Shown: one piece after another, positions 22,319-34,317 of the stretch
Layout of the letters: each line of letters starts with the position of its first letter
Numbering within the stretch: the first letter of the stretch is position 1
From: Dactylorhiza incarnata
Lineage: Eukaryota; Streptophyta; Magnoliopsida; Asparagales; Orchidaceae
Reading direction: 5' to 3'
Assembly (NCBI GenBank): GCA_033032865.1
Contig: JAWHQI010000266.1
Span: 2,021,501-2,085,500 of the forward strand
DNA: 64,000 nt
Position numbers and translations under genes: made by a program
The notes under the pieces: model-generated
What the model was told of the DNA's origin: nothing
Seen by the model: only the letters and a program-made list of their open reading frames with translations
The model's database searches: none

Positions 22319-24291
22319 TGTAACACCCCAAAGATCGTGGTTCAGCGAGGTAGGCGGAGTGGTAGTGCTGCGCTCGGGATAGGCTAAAAATTCCACATCA
22401 GGTAAATGCGCACGACCATTGTCCTCTTCGCGCACGACCAGTGATCGTGCGCCAATGATCGTGCGTAACCCGCAAGGAATCGGAGTTCTGTCTCGGCTTA
22501 TCGCACGACCATTCTCCTCTTCGCGCACGACCAGTGATCGTGCGCCTGTGATCGTGCGCGCTGTTTATCTGCTCCTCGATTTTGAGCGGAGGAGACGATC
22601 CGGCCGTCCAAATGCTTTGGAATTCGATCCAATGGCTAGGGTTAGTTGCTGGAGGGTCTTAGGGCTTTTGAGAGGAGTTAAAGCCTCATTCTTTTGAGGC
22701 TTTTCTCTCTCCAAACCTAGAGGAAGAAGAAGGAGGCAAGGAAGAAGAAGGGAGATTTCGCCATTGACGGAGCTCCGGAGCTCCGTTTCGCGAGTCGTTT
22801 CCAGATCTGGAGAGTGCAGCCCGGTGCGGTCATTTCCTTCCGTCTAGAATCTCGGATCCATGGCGAAAAAGAACGCTCCTAGGGTAACGATTCCTTCTCC
22901 CATTGTTTGGACTTGTCTTTTGTCCTCTCCTTCATTTCTCTATGCTTGCATGAGGGATCCCTTTCACCAAATGGGTGAAGTGTAGGATTCCCTCAAGTTC
23001 TTCGGAACTCCGGGTCGATTGTGTCTGTCCCCGGCATATTGCATGTAGAAAATCCGGTAGTCGTGCGGATTTAGGCATTTTGTGTGAAGCTTATTCGTGG
23101 CCGTGAGCCCGAATCGGTGATGCTTGGATTGCGACGTTGCATTTAGGTTAAGCCTAGAATGCGTACTGGAGTATGACTCCGTGAAATCGTCTATAGTAGT
23201 GCCGGATTTAAGTGTAGGCGTCTTGTGAAGATCCAAACGAAAGCCCCATGCTTTGAGATTGGATGAAGGCAAACCTTCAACGCGAAATTGATGCGGAGCA
23301 TATTATACCTCCCTTATTTGAGTATTTGTGAAGCCTAGATCCTTGTGAAGGGATTAGGTGCGTAGCTTATATTTGTGTAGCACTTGAAAGTGCTAAACCC
23401 TTACGGGCCGAGGCGAAGCCGTACCCGCGTCGTGCGATAGATCGCGACGATTAGAGCACGGGCAAAGCTAAACCGAACCCGTTTCCATGCAGATCGGCAA
23501 GAGGTCCCTACCTCATGTAAGTCGTGCGATCATGGGAGAGGTCGTGGAAGGTGTTTTACCTAGACCGACCAAAAGCTCTTTTTCCTACCTAAGGCGATGG
23601 CCCTTACGGTGGAGTGTTTGTGGAATTGATGTTGTTAGCCTCATGCGGTTGTTTAGGCGGTTGTGGGGAACCTTCTGGTGAACCCAACTAACATCATGTG
23701 CATACCTAGGTTCCCTCCTTTTTGATGCTCAACCTAGAGGATTGAATGTGCTTGAAACCTCACCTTGTGTAGTTGCACTTTCTTTATTTTAGTACTTGTG
23801 CTAGTATGGCTTGCTTGCAGGGTAGAATCTCCGCCACCCCGGGAAAGGGGTGGGGTCGTTATAATTTGGTCAGTTGTGCTGACCGTTACTTTGTTTGCCA
23901 CCGCTTGGTGGAATGTTCTTATGCAGGTGCAGGTGAGCCTAGCGGGAAATAGCGGGCGGTGGCCCCTTTTGCTGAGTTGGCCCTTGAAGGCCAGCCTCCC
24001 TTTTTAGCTTTCTCATGTATTGCCGGCCTGCGTGCCGATGTATGTTTTGGAGTTTTAGTACATTTGTTAAATGTAAGGCCTTAAGGCCATAACTCTATTT
24101 CATGGTTTCATTCCTACGATAGTGGACAATTCTAATTGAAATGTTAAGTCATTATGCTTCCGCTAGTGTTAGTATACTCTGTTGTAGTTCTTACAGTTTA
24201 TCACCTTTTAACTCCTAGCTAGTGTGGTTTGTATGGCGTGGGGTCCTGGCCGGACCTACTGTTATACTATTCGTACTGGCAGGGTGTTACA
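22319..24291 (+). repeat. 3' LTR of Tekay-like element
   Basis: 1973 bp, same length as the 5' LTR, about 39 mismatches by hand count. GCACGA module at 22408-22561; the TATA-like CTATTTAT of the 5' copy reads CTGTTTAT here. Confidence 0.95.
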
Positions 24292-24296
24292 CATAA

Positions 24297-24331
24297 GACC
24301 CGGATTTGTAGCGAAAAAATGGGGTCTCACA
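24297..24331 (+). repeat. 3' LTR of element L, terminal part
   Basis: GACCCGGATTTG continues L's LTR after the Tekay insertion (compare 7730-7758) and ends CTCACA. M sequence resumes at 24332. Confidence 0.75.
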
Positions 24332-25994
24332 TTTTGGTGACTACATTTCTCATTTGTGTGGGTAGGCGGCGATTCTATAAAAACTTCTCTACACAATCAA
24401 CTTCTTATTCCTACGAGTACGCCTGAGTCATCAACCAACTCAACTCTATGATTTTATATAATTCTTATCATTTAATGGGACTGATCGCATCATCAAGCAT
24501 CCTAATCATCCTCGGTATTTAAGGGGGTGTACATGTGAATCTTATGAACATATGTTAACCAACCAACACTAGTATCAATGTTCATAAGATGACTCCCAAT
24601 CACTTTCTATGTGGAGTTTGATTCATAAGGTATACGGGTAAAATCTTTTGAAACCCTAAGATTTTTCACAAGTCAATTTCATCAAGGAAATATCATTACG
24701 TTTATTTCACCAAATTCCTATTACATCCACATATGCTAGTCTTGATCACTTTCAGATGGTCCAAAGTAAGATAAACTTAGATTGTTCGTATCATAGTAAA
24801 CTCAAACACTATATTCTCATTCCAATAAGTAATCATCTAAGATCTCTGGTTATTCATCATCATAGCACCCAAGGTCTTAGGGCTATTATTGTAGTTAAAA
24901 TTTTCTACCATGATAGGGTGTGATTTTTAACAAGTCATAAGTTAATCACTTCTGAATTCCCCAAGCCACAAGAACTTTCGGATATAACTATAACTTGTAA
25001 GAACTAATTTCTGTTCTCAACATCTAGAATAGGACATCGACATCCCTAAGTGATTAATCCTGACGACATTACATTTCCAATGATTCAACTAAGGTTAAGT
25101 CGTTGCTCGATCAACAATGTCTATCCATTGTCCTGGTAATACTACAGGTCATCATTCAACACGTGCTTCTGCAGAATCCCATCTTCGCCCAAGTAACGTC
25201 AAATATGATCAACTTCAAAATCATTATGTTCACGATGCAACACTTTCTAAATTAGATCTATGGGAAACCCAAGTCAATAATTAATTTGCCCAATAAAAAA
25301 AAGGTAAGACCCAATAAAAAAAAGATAAGTCACCATCCATTTTGGGCTAAGTATCTTCGGTGTCACTATGTTATATTCATCCTAGGTATGCAAGCAATCC
25401 TTAGGGCACACAACCTCAGACTTGGGGTTCTATCTTGAGACTTGTTGGTATACTCCATACTTTAAACACTTCAAGGTACCCTCTATGACAACAAACTTCA
25501 ATTCTTATCTGATGGTGGTTGTCTCTATATAAACATGTCACCGGTATGAGGGTTAGATCTACGAGTCCCCTACCATTCTGCTTATGTGTCAATCTCTCTT
25601 TCTTTAGCCTCTTTGGGGTATCCTCGTACCTTCACCAAAAATATACCTACGGTCTATTTCAAACAAGGGCATGGTATAAATTGTCATGGTAAGTCATGTG
25701 TCCTGGTGAGGTTGAGTCTAACTCATTGACTAGAGGAATATCTAAAGAGATCTTTGTAGTGGAAGGTATTTCCTGCAGGGGTCAGGGTTCACCGCAGGCT
25801 ACAAAAGAAAACTTGTCACTCGTAAGGACTTTTGGCTAAAAAGATTCAATTAAAAGTGGACTTTTTCATGTGATTTCCCCATATGCGCACACCATTGCTT
25901 TCGCTGCTTAGTTTGTCCTCAAACTAAACTCGTGCGGGGTGGCCCAGGGTTTGTGGACTTTTTTTTCAGATCGAGGTTTCCTCTGATACCAATT
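24332..25994 (-). other. Non-coding internal domain of element M
   Basis: Reverse complement of L's interior (7759-9590), clearly diverged. It joins the 1-963 piece across the L insertion. The primer site lies at 25978-25994 on the minus strand (TGGTATCAGAGG). No gag or RT coding is visible. Confidence 0.75.
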
Positions 25995-28900
25995 TGTAAG
26001 ACCCTTTTTTGACAAAATCGGGTCTTATGCCTAGAACCGCAACTTTGCGGTGACACCAACACTCAGGAAGGTCGCCACTACAAAATGTTGATCCTGCGGG
26101 CCATATAGATCACAGAAGAAGAAAAGAATAAATGAACAAATAGAAGTTCTAGTCCACAATCATATGCTACATATAATAAATGTCCACATGGTATAGCTGA
26201 AATAACCAAGGTTACAATAATAAAGGGCTCATGCCCTATACATAAAGTCCTCACTACAAGGTCACCCACGGAAGCAAACTACTAATCACTCAATGATCCC
26301 GAAACTGGTGCTCATGTACTAGACTAGCCCGCCTCCATCTGCACTGTCCTCTATTGCTGCTACGTCTCCTCGATCCCATAAAATGATATGGTCCATCGAT
26401 CGTTAGTCAAAAGACTAAGCATTATGTTCCCCACCCCTCCCACAATGGCTCCTAGGCACCGTATGGGAGGATGAAGCGGAGGACAGCAAGGGGTATAAAA
26501 CAAAGCAGGTGACATGGCCTAGTTACAGGATTAACTACTCTGCACAAGTGTATGTATATATAAATGAAGCAGTAAGTAAAGCATTGTAAAAAGCATGTAA
26601 AGAATAGTATGTAAAATAGAAAAGTAATCATTGATTTATAGGAATGCCCATACAAACCTATAGATCAAGGGGTCGTTTAGCAGGGCTTATCGTATAAAGA
26701 GTCCCATAACCAATTTATATGATAGGGGTAGGGGTTAAAATGCAATGCTTATGCTATGACATGCAAAGTTATGCTAGGTAATGTTATGATCATACAAGTG
26801 CAACTCACACACTTCAACTGTATGCGCACAGACCTTTAGTTCCCCCTTTTTGGAGCTAGCAAGACTCCCAGGATACTCCCATAGTGGCAAACGGAAGCGG
26901 TGGGTTGGGTCTCGCCCACCTCTAGGTTGGTATTCACACTACCAAACCTAGACCTATCATACGCCTCAACGTAAAACTGCGGAGCATCTGCGTACTCTTA
27001 CTTGCTGGACCACCAGACTTTTCTTGGCTAAGTGCAAATCTACATTTGCCGAGTCAGCGTATTAACGTTGGTGTGAACGAGCGTCAATACCGAAGACCCA
27101 CCACCTTTATGCACATGCAGTTATGATTACCATCTATCTCTGAGCCATAAGCTCCCCGGGCTAACCTGCCCGTCACCATAACCATCCGAGCCACCGTCAC
27201 TACTTGAAAATTGACTTTTAGCCACGCTCGTATTGCCCACGGCCATTTGTCGTGGCATACAGTCAAATTATCGTGGCTAAAAGTCATAGAAATAGGGTAT
27301 TTGCCACAGAAAGAGCATGACAAATACTTTTTTGCCACGCTCGTATTGCCCACGCCCATTTGCCACGGCAGTCTGTGGCTAATAGTTTTTTGCCACGATT
27401 TTGGACTTTTAGCCACGGTAATTTGCTCTGGCTAAAAGTCAATTTTCTATTAGTGCGTCTGGCCGGATCAACTCGTCCGCACCAACAAGCATTACTGAGT
27501 CACAAGCTCACCGGACTAACTAGTCCGCTGCTACAACCACCAAGCCTACCGCTCGTAAAACCAAACCAACTAACCTCCCGTAACCACGGGGTATGGGTGT
27601 GGGTGTGTGAATTGTTAAGTTAATCTTGTACAACATCTTACTCTGACAGTTTATGGTTAATCTTGGACTTCCCGAGGTCAACCCTGTAAGGAGCTCGCAG
27701 CGGTACTAGGAGCTACGATGGGGTGATAGCCCAAAGCTCCCTTTCTCAAGACACTTAGTGTTATTGGTATCTACCCATAAGAATACCCCTCTTAACATCT
27801 CACTTGAAATAACCTCCTAAGTGTTTTCTGACTCCCCACGGGAAAGACAACCTTTCGTCAATCCCGAGCACAAGTTTACCCTTAACTCACCAAGCACACT
27901 CTCATCATATAAACTCCTTTTGGTGACCTTCAATCTCTTCAACCAGGCTAGGTACACCAACTACCTTCCAATCCCACCTAAAGATCTACATGTTACTTAA
28001 ATCTTACAGTTTTACTATGCGCAGACCATATGAGTTATATGAGTTGCATGAGAGGAGGTACTCCAAATATTCATCCAAATGACTCAAGATTATTACTGGG
28101 AGTATATCATGATATTATAAGACTAAATCCAAGATAAACACCAAAACTACTTGTCCAAAAATTATGGCAAAATTATCAGACCTCTATAATGATCAGAAAA
28201 GTTTACTGATAGAGTTTCATAATTTATAAAAACCACCAAGTCACATAAATAAATATTTCAAGTGAATCCAAACTAGGGAACATTGTGAAGTAACCTACTG
28301 GTAAACAATTCCAATAATTATACAAAAATTCACAGAGCTTTTTAGTGCCCTAAAATGTCCTATTCCCAAGTTTCACAATTTTCCAAAGAACATTTGGCCC
28401 TCATTTATTTATCAAAATCTTAAGGCAAAATAGTTGACTTGTGAATGAAGTACTAATTAAATCAATTCAAAAATTACACCAAAATTACCAGAGGTTTATA
28501 TCATGACTATATGAGCACTACCAAACTTTCATCTATATCCAAGATAAATTGAGCATGTAAATTCCTCTTGTAAGAAAGTGTCCTAAAAGGTAATAATCTA
28601 ATTCAAAGGGGACAAATGTTCCTCAAATCCTTATAAAATTACCTACGGCATATTTACACCCTATGAACTTATCTACCAAGTTCCATAACCATTCAAGGAC
28701 ATATGACCCTATGTCCTTCACAAGGCTCAAAGTGCAACCCTAGGGTTGGAACTAGGGTTCTAGGGCACATCCACCCCAAAACACACCAAACCACTCATGG
28801 AGGTGCTTTACGCATTTCTAAACCAGTGACCAGAGTTTCACCACTTTTGGATGAGGGTTGACCCCTCAATTCTATCATGTGCACTTTTGACCTAATTTGA

Positions 28901-30908
28901 CATATTTTGAACAAACTTGGGTTAACTAATTACCCAACCAATTCAATTCCAAATAGGATGAAATTTATAACAGAGTCATGTTATGACCCGAAGGGACACC
29001 CACCGAAATTTTGAGGGGATTGGATGTCATTAGACCATATAATTAATTAATATGTGAATTATTAAATTTTTACAAAAACCTTAGAAAAATGTTCTCCAAA
29101 AATTCCCTTTTTTGGATATGATTAGGGGGTAGGTATAATTAGACTATGCTCCAAATTTAAATTCAATATCATTATCCAATCAAAAGTTATTCAAGAAAGA
29201 GTGGATGTTCTACCCTAAGGACCAGTCCCACGAAAATGGCACTACAGGGAGCTACAGTGCTCCTTTTGGGCTGAAATTAATTTTAAATAAAGTAGACTCC
29301 AAGCGCTAAAACATTGGTGTTGTCTACTTTTTATGTAGACGGAACTAAGTATTTTTAATAATTAATTCTAAGTGCTGCTAGTAAAGGGACAGGAAAATAC
29401 AATACATAAGGATTTATATTATTTGATTCTACACGAATCCTGAAGCAAATAATGTGGCATTTGGTCATCTTCCTCCTTCAGCCAAGGGTCCAGATCAGCC
29501 CGTCCTGTATCCTCTTTATCTTGGTTTTCCCGGCCACCCATGCCCCTCCCCGGCCAGATAATGCCACCACCACCTTCCATGAGGTGGTGGTCGGCGATGG
29601 GAGGTCTTGGCTGGGCGGTGGTGTCCGGAACCGGTGGTTTAGGCAAGAAGAAAACCTCCAAAAATGGAGATTTCGGCCATTATGTTTGGAGACCAATTAG
29701 CCCCAATCCTTGCCGATTTTAGATGTAGATCTATCCACTGGAGAAGAGGAGAAGAACCAGTCCTGTGTGGAGCCTTGAAGCCTTATCGATTTGCCCATCA
29801 CCATGGCCGACCTTGGAACTTGGAAGCCATGACAACCTCCACACCAAGTTGCACGATTTCTCCAAGTAAATGGGGGGAAAACACTCCTCTCAGTCCTCTG
29901 AAGCTTTTAAAAGGACCAATTTGGGGAGAGGATGAGCCACCACCTTGATTCCACCAGTAATGGCCACTAAGCCTAATTTCGGCCATGGTGAAAACCTCCA
30001 AATTCAACCCCCATGTGGGCTGGAAAAATTCCTAAAATTCTTGTAACAGCCAGAGGAGATGAATCTCAATCAATTGGGAGATCAATTGGCATCCCTTGGC
30101 CATGAATATCATTACTCCTCTGTTTCTCTCTCCACCATTTTTGGGGAAAATGGTATTTTCTCTCTCCTAGTCGAATTCTCTGAAATTGAATGGCAATTTC
30201 AGTAACTCCCAACCCCATTAGCTAGTGGAACACTTCAATTGGGTCTAGCACAAGTGGATTGGGCTTGATTAGGTCAAAATAGGCCATTTTGACCTAAATT
30301 TAGGCTGGAGTTGACTTTGGTCAATTTGACCATTTGTGTTGGGCCCAATGGGTGGATAGTGACTCATTGGCCTCCCATAAGGGTTAGGAAGGTCTAGGCC
30401 AGGTTAAATTGGCAATGTGAGGGCCAATTGACCATTAATAGGCCACTTTGACCAAAATATGGCTATAGTTGATTTCTATCAAATTGGCCAACTTGATGGC
30501 CCCATGATGGGGCTTTTTGGTCCACTGGGTCCCTAATATCCTTATAAGGGTAGGTTCAAGGTCAATTTGGCATGGTGGAGGCCAATTGACCCTAATTAGA
30601 CTACTTTGACTAATTTAAGGTTAGGGTTGACTTTGGTCAACTTGACCTATTTGGTTGACCCCAATGGGTCCTTGGTGCTCTAAGGGAACCCCTAAATGGT
30701 TAGGTATGCTATTGTGGGTTCAAAGGGTCAAGGTGAGGCCCTAAAGTCCAACCCTAAGCTTGTTAACTTGAAACTGTTATTTGCAGACCAAGGTAGTTTC
30801 CTTCTTCTTGCTTGAGGCCAAGTGGTCTCTTCAAGCTTCCTAGGGTTTTGTCATGACCTAGTCATGACAAAACTACTCTAGAGGTCTAGTTGTTTGGGGG
30901 ATGTTACA
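25995..30908 (-). repeat. 5' LTR of element M
   Basis: On the minus strand it runs from TGTAACATCC (30908) to GGGTCTTACA (25995). Without a 258 bp MITE and its TSD it is about 4.65 kb, the same size as the LTRs of L but much more diverged, so M is older. The near-terminal palindrome is retained (30846-30872). Frames at 29419-30007 on both strands lie in the rapidly changing U3/R area and are not credible genes. Confidence 0.8.
27198..27455. mobile_element. CACTA-type MITE
   Basis: Starts CACTACTTGAAAATTGAC and ends with the near-complement finishing TTAGTG, giving about 25 bp terminal inverted repeats, and is flanked by the 3 bp TSD CGT (27195-27197 and 27456-27458). These are the hallmarks of the CACTA (En/Spm) superfamily. 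At 258 bp it has no coding capacity. Inside, TTTTAGCCACG/CGTGGCTAAAA and CCACGCTCGTATTGCCCACG recur directly and inverted. Confidence 0.85.
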
Positions 30909-32456
30909 TCTTGCGGGCCGATTTTCGGCGGCTCCTGGAGGTTTCTAGCGAAACCCTCCCGCCACCACCACCAGTCGACATAGGGCTTTCGACTGGAGGT
31001 GGTCGTATAGCCTGGGGTGGCCGGAGGTGGACTCCAACACCTTTCGTTTTCGGGCAAGGAACATAGAAAAATCAGATGGTGATCTCACCATGGTTCAGCT
31101 AGTTTTGAAAATGGAAGATATAGAACTCTAGTACAAGTGGAGGGGGAAAGGAGCTTGCCTGAGTTCGAGCTGCATTGGTGGTGGTTGCCGGGTTTGCCAT
31201 TGTGGACCTCAACCTCCTTGGTGCCATGGCTATTCTGGGCTGCTAAGCTTGAATTTTCTTTTTTGAAGGGGGGCTCGACAGCTCTGGATGTCCTGAGGGT
31301 GGTGGAATGGAGAAATGAGGGGGAGGGGTGTATATGGCTTCAAGCCATTTTGGAGCTCTCGGCCAGCACTTGGCGCCCCTCTTAGCCAATCATGGCCCCC
31401 TTCTCACTGCTCCAAACTGAAGGCCATTAACTCCCCAGCTCATTGGAGATCTTGGGGAAGGGGAGGGGGGTGCCAAATGGCACTCATTCCCCATTTTCCT
31501 CTTCCTTGCCCCCTTGTCCTCTTCCTCCAAAATTTGCAATTAGACCATGGTATTTCCTCCCCTAATTTCGAATTTCAGAGTGCTTGGAGTTCAGAGATCA
31601 TGTGGGCTAGCTATTGGGTCATGGGATTGGGCTAAGTCCAATTGATTTGAGTTTGGGCTCACTTGACCCAAAATAGGCCAAATTGGGGCTTTTGAGTTTG
31701 GGCTTGACCTAAGCTCACCCCAACCAAAGTGGTTGGCCAACATTGGTGTCTTAGACCTTATGGACCTATTTCAAGAGGAATTAGGTCATGGTGGGGTCAC
31801 ATGGGGTTTATTTGCACATAATTGCTTATAGGAGCAATTTGGGCATTTTGGTGATTTTTCACTAATCCTCCAAAATTGAATGTACACCTTAGTTCATTTA
31901 GGTCTCATATACTCCCATTTGGGTTTAGGAAGGGTTGTGCTAGGTCAATTTGGCAAATTGTTGGTCAATTGAACCATAAAGGGCAAGAATTATAATTTGG
32001 GGCAATTTGGTAATTTTGTCTAAATTCCCAAAATTGACTTATCCCAAGGGTCCAATGTGGACCCATTAAACTTCCTAAGTAATCTTAGAGTGTTAGGGGT
32101 GATCAATTTGACTACTTATGACCAATTGAATGTCAAATTGGGGGGATTAGTTAATTTTGGTCAAATTGGGGCTTTTTGGTAATTGGCCACTTTCCCCAAA
32201 ATTGACCAATTCCATTGAGTCCATTTTGTCTCAATATTCTACCCTAGTGTTTAAGAAGGGTGTGGGGTGGTAAGTTTCATTTTGAATTTTAAATATCAAG
32301 TCTTAAGACTTGGAGTCAAGTTTGGCTATTTGCACACCAAAGTGATCTTCACCTATTCACCTTGGTTTTATGGTCATTTTGGTCTCTTAGAGCAATGTCA
32401 TGACCTTGTCATGGAAAAATTCATCTTAGGGTTCTAGTTGTTCTGGGGATGTTACA
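30909..32456 (-). repeat. Truncated older LTR of the L/M family or a relative
   Basis: Ends (minus start) with TGTAACATCC and a degraded copy of the GTCATGAC palindrome, then diverges strongly from L and M. M's LTR abuts it at 30908, so M probably inserted here. Frames at 31137-31635 have no recognisable domain. Confidence 0.55.
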
Positions 32457-32853
32457 TGTGGTTTCTGCCGAGTCGTGAGGGGTGCAGAACCTTAACGGCC
32501 GGATGGCGTAGGCTCACTCTCGATGTGGAGGGCTAACCACCATCTTATCGGAGGTTGTCGTCTTACCATTTGGAGATTCGTTGGGAAATGTGGTTCCTGC
32601 CCGGTCGTGAGGGGGGCAGACCCTCAGTGGCAGGATGGCGTAGGCTCACTCTTGATGTCGGGGGATGGCCACCATCTTATCAGAGGTTGTCACCTAACCA
32701 TTTGGAGATTCGTTGGGGAAACGTTGTTCCCGCCCAGTCGTGAAGGAGGCAGGCCCTCAGCGGCCGGATGGCATAGGCTCGCTCTCGATGTGGAGGGCTG
32801 GCCACCATCTTATCGGAGATTTTCGTCTTACCATTTGGAGATTCGTTTGAAGA
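32457..32853. repeat. Three tandem 132-133 bp repeats
   Basis: Copies begin at 32457, 32589 and 32722. Each holds GCCGGATGGC-like, CACTCTCGATGT-like and CCATTTGGAGATTCGTT segments in the same order. The open frame across them (32523-32933) follows from the repeat and shows no known domain. Confidence 0.8.
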
Positions 32854-32899
32854 TCGCTCATAGTGGGCAAGGACCTAAAATAATTTTGTTAGAAAGAAA

Positions 32900-33771
32900 A
32901 GCGTGGATACATTCTGAAATAGAGACGAGATAAAATTGCTACAAGTCCTTGAGGAAAATGATTTGGCTTAGGCGCCGGTCAATCCGATGATTGGACCTCA
33001 GTTGCCCCTTCCCGAGCTGCTTGCCTTTGAGGTGTCTTGCGAAAGACCGTAAGGTGCCCCAACTGGACGAGGCGTTCGATTTCATCCTTCACACATATGC
33101 ACAGCCTCATATGGTGCCCCAGGCCCTTATGAAAGTCAAAAAACTTGGATTGATCCATCGTGTTGCGAGGTATCGGTCTTGGCCACTTAACGATCTTGCT
33201 GTTGTAGATCACAGATAGGATATGCTCGCAGGATGCATTTAATTGGGTGTCGATCTGGGTTTTCTGGTTCATCACCCCTCAAGGATTGCCCGATTGGCCC
33301 TGGTTAGGCCAACCGGACTCCGCGAGCGTTTGCTGTCCTTTTCTCTTCCGGCCCATGGTTTGAAGTTGTCGTTGAATTGTTGATGTCGGGAGATCAGCTT
33401 CTGCTACCGGTGTTGGGGCCACGCATCTCTCATCTGGGCGAAGTTTCTTGGGATCCAGGTTCTGCGAGGGCCCCCGGTCGATCCAAGGAAGCTGGGCCCT
33501 TGCAACACTAAGGTAGCGAACCGAGTTTTGGATGATTTTTCATTTGCTCGCCATGCGGCCCGCCTTGGAGGTGTCATGTTGTAGTGTGTCGAGCAGGATG
33601 CTTCCGAATAATGCATCATACGGTGAATCATCTTCTGCGATGATGAACTGGATGTTATATTCGACTGGTTCTGAAAGTGCCCCTATGTGGACAGGGAGGA
33701 CGATGTCTCTGTTGGTACCAAAAATGGTACCAACTCCACGATCGCTCAAACTGAAGGATGGGGGGTAAGAC
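32900..33771 (-). pseudogene. Tat-like Ty3/gypsy gag and protease fragments
   Basis: On the minus strand, 33275-32979 includes KFFDFHKGLGHHMRLCICVKDEIERL split by changes, similar to the C-terminal gag CxFHxxxGHxTxEC-LKxxIE motif of Tat elements. 33749-33540 includes LPVHIGA and DDSPYDALFGS, like the protease region (SPYNAILGR). The protease-like part lies upstream of the gag part on this strand, the reverse of the normal order, so the pieces are rearranged or come from two copies. All are short and broken. Confidence 0.55.
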
Positions 33772-34027
33772 TGTTGAATGGTCGGTTACTTTGAGCTGAA
33801 GAAAAGGCTATTTTTATTGATATAAAGCTTGAGTTACAGCTGAGATTACAACAGGAAAGAATGAAAAAACATCATAAGACTTGAAGAAAAAGGGCCTGGA
33901 GGGAGACGGGGAGGTCTCCGGAAAGAGTGACGGGCGGTCTCGGCGGTCTCCAAAAACTGAGACCGCTCAAGTCCACGACTAGAGCTGGGAACTCTCCAAA
34001 GATCCACCAACTGGTACCCCTACCCCT

Positions 34028-34038
34028 CTATTTATAGG
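34028..34038 (-). promoter_or_regulatory. TATA-like box on minus strand
   Basis: CCTATAAATAG reads on the minus strand within the LTR-like block, with repeat arrays upstream and about 255 bp to the putative LTR end. Confidence 0.5.
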
Positions 34039-34059
34039 CACGGGGTCTGCCCGAATAGG

Positions 34060-34260
34060 CAGATCTGAAAGGCAACGGGCTGCCCGGAACTGCTGAGATC
34101 GCCTGAGACCACTGCTGAGACCGCCGAGATCGTCTGGACCAGCTGAGACTGCCTGGGACAAGCTGAGATCGCTGAGATCGCCCGGGACATGCTGAGACCG
34201 CCTGGGAGAAGCTGAGATCGCCCGGGATATTCTGAGATCGCTGAGATCGTCTGAGCCTGC
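34060..34260. repeat. GCTGAGATCGCC repeats
   Basis: About 15 diverged units of GCTGAGA(T/C)CGCC(T/C)G in a row. The core recalls the CCGCTGAGACG motif of the solo copia LTR and of L's LTR. Confidence 0.65.
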
Positions 34261-34317
34261 ATCACCTGAACAGATCACACAAAACAGAATCAGTTCGGGA
34301 CCGAGAACCTCCGAATT

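Larger units (their letters stand above)
15328..24291 (+). mobile_element. Near-complete Tekay/Del-like Ty3/gypsy chromovirus
   Basis: 8964 bp with two LTRs of identical length (1973 bp), a perfect TSD CATAA (15323-15327 and 24292-24296), primer site, gag, protease-RT-RNase H-integrase order, a chromodomain-like tail and a polypurine tract. Removing it and one TSD restores L's LTR. A hand comparison of the LTRs found about 39 substitutions and no indels (about 2%), so the insertion is fairly young. Coding is broken by a stop in gag, stops at 20760, 21174 and 21647 and a frameshift near 21470, so it is not autonomous now. Confidence 0.95.
964..24331 (+). mobile_element. LARD-like Ty3/gypsy element L with 4.6 kb LTRs, inserted in M
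   Basis: Two direct copies of a long LTR begin TGTAACATC at 964 and 10740 and end just before a primer site at 7758 and at 24331. Without their nested insertions they measure about 4.60 and 4.62 kb, and they differ by several percent. The internal region is only about 2.98 kb and contains just a decayed integrase end. Flanks are TTTTT (959-963) and TTTTG (24332-24336), an imperfect 5 bp TSD. The sequence on both sides belongs to an inverted copy of the same family. Long LTRs with a short non-coding interior fit the large retrotransposon derivative (LARD) type, which depends on proteins from other elements. The GACGAAAT-type 3' end suggests descent from the Tekay/Del lineage. Confidence 0.85.

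Noticed and set aside
29419..30007. Several 60-94 codon frames on both strands
   Set aside because: Inside M's diverged LTR, overlapping on both strands, no recognisable domain.
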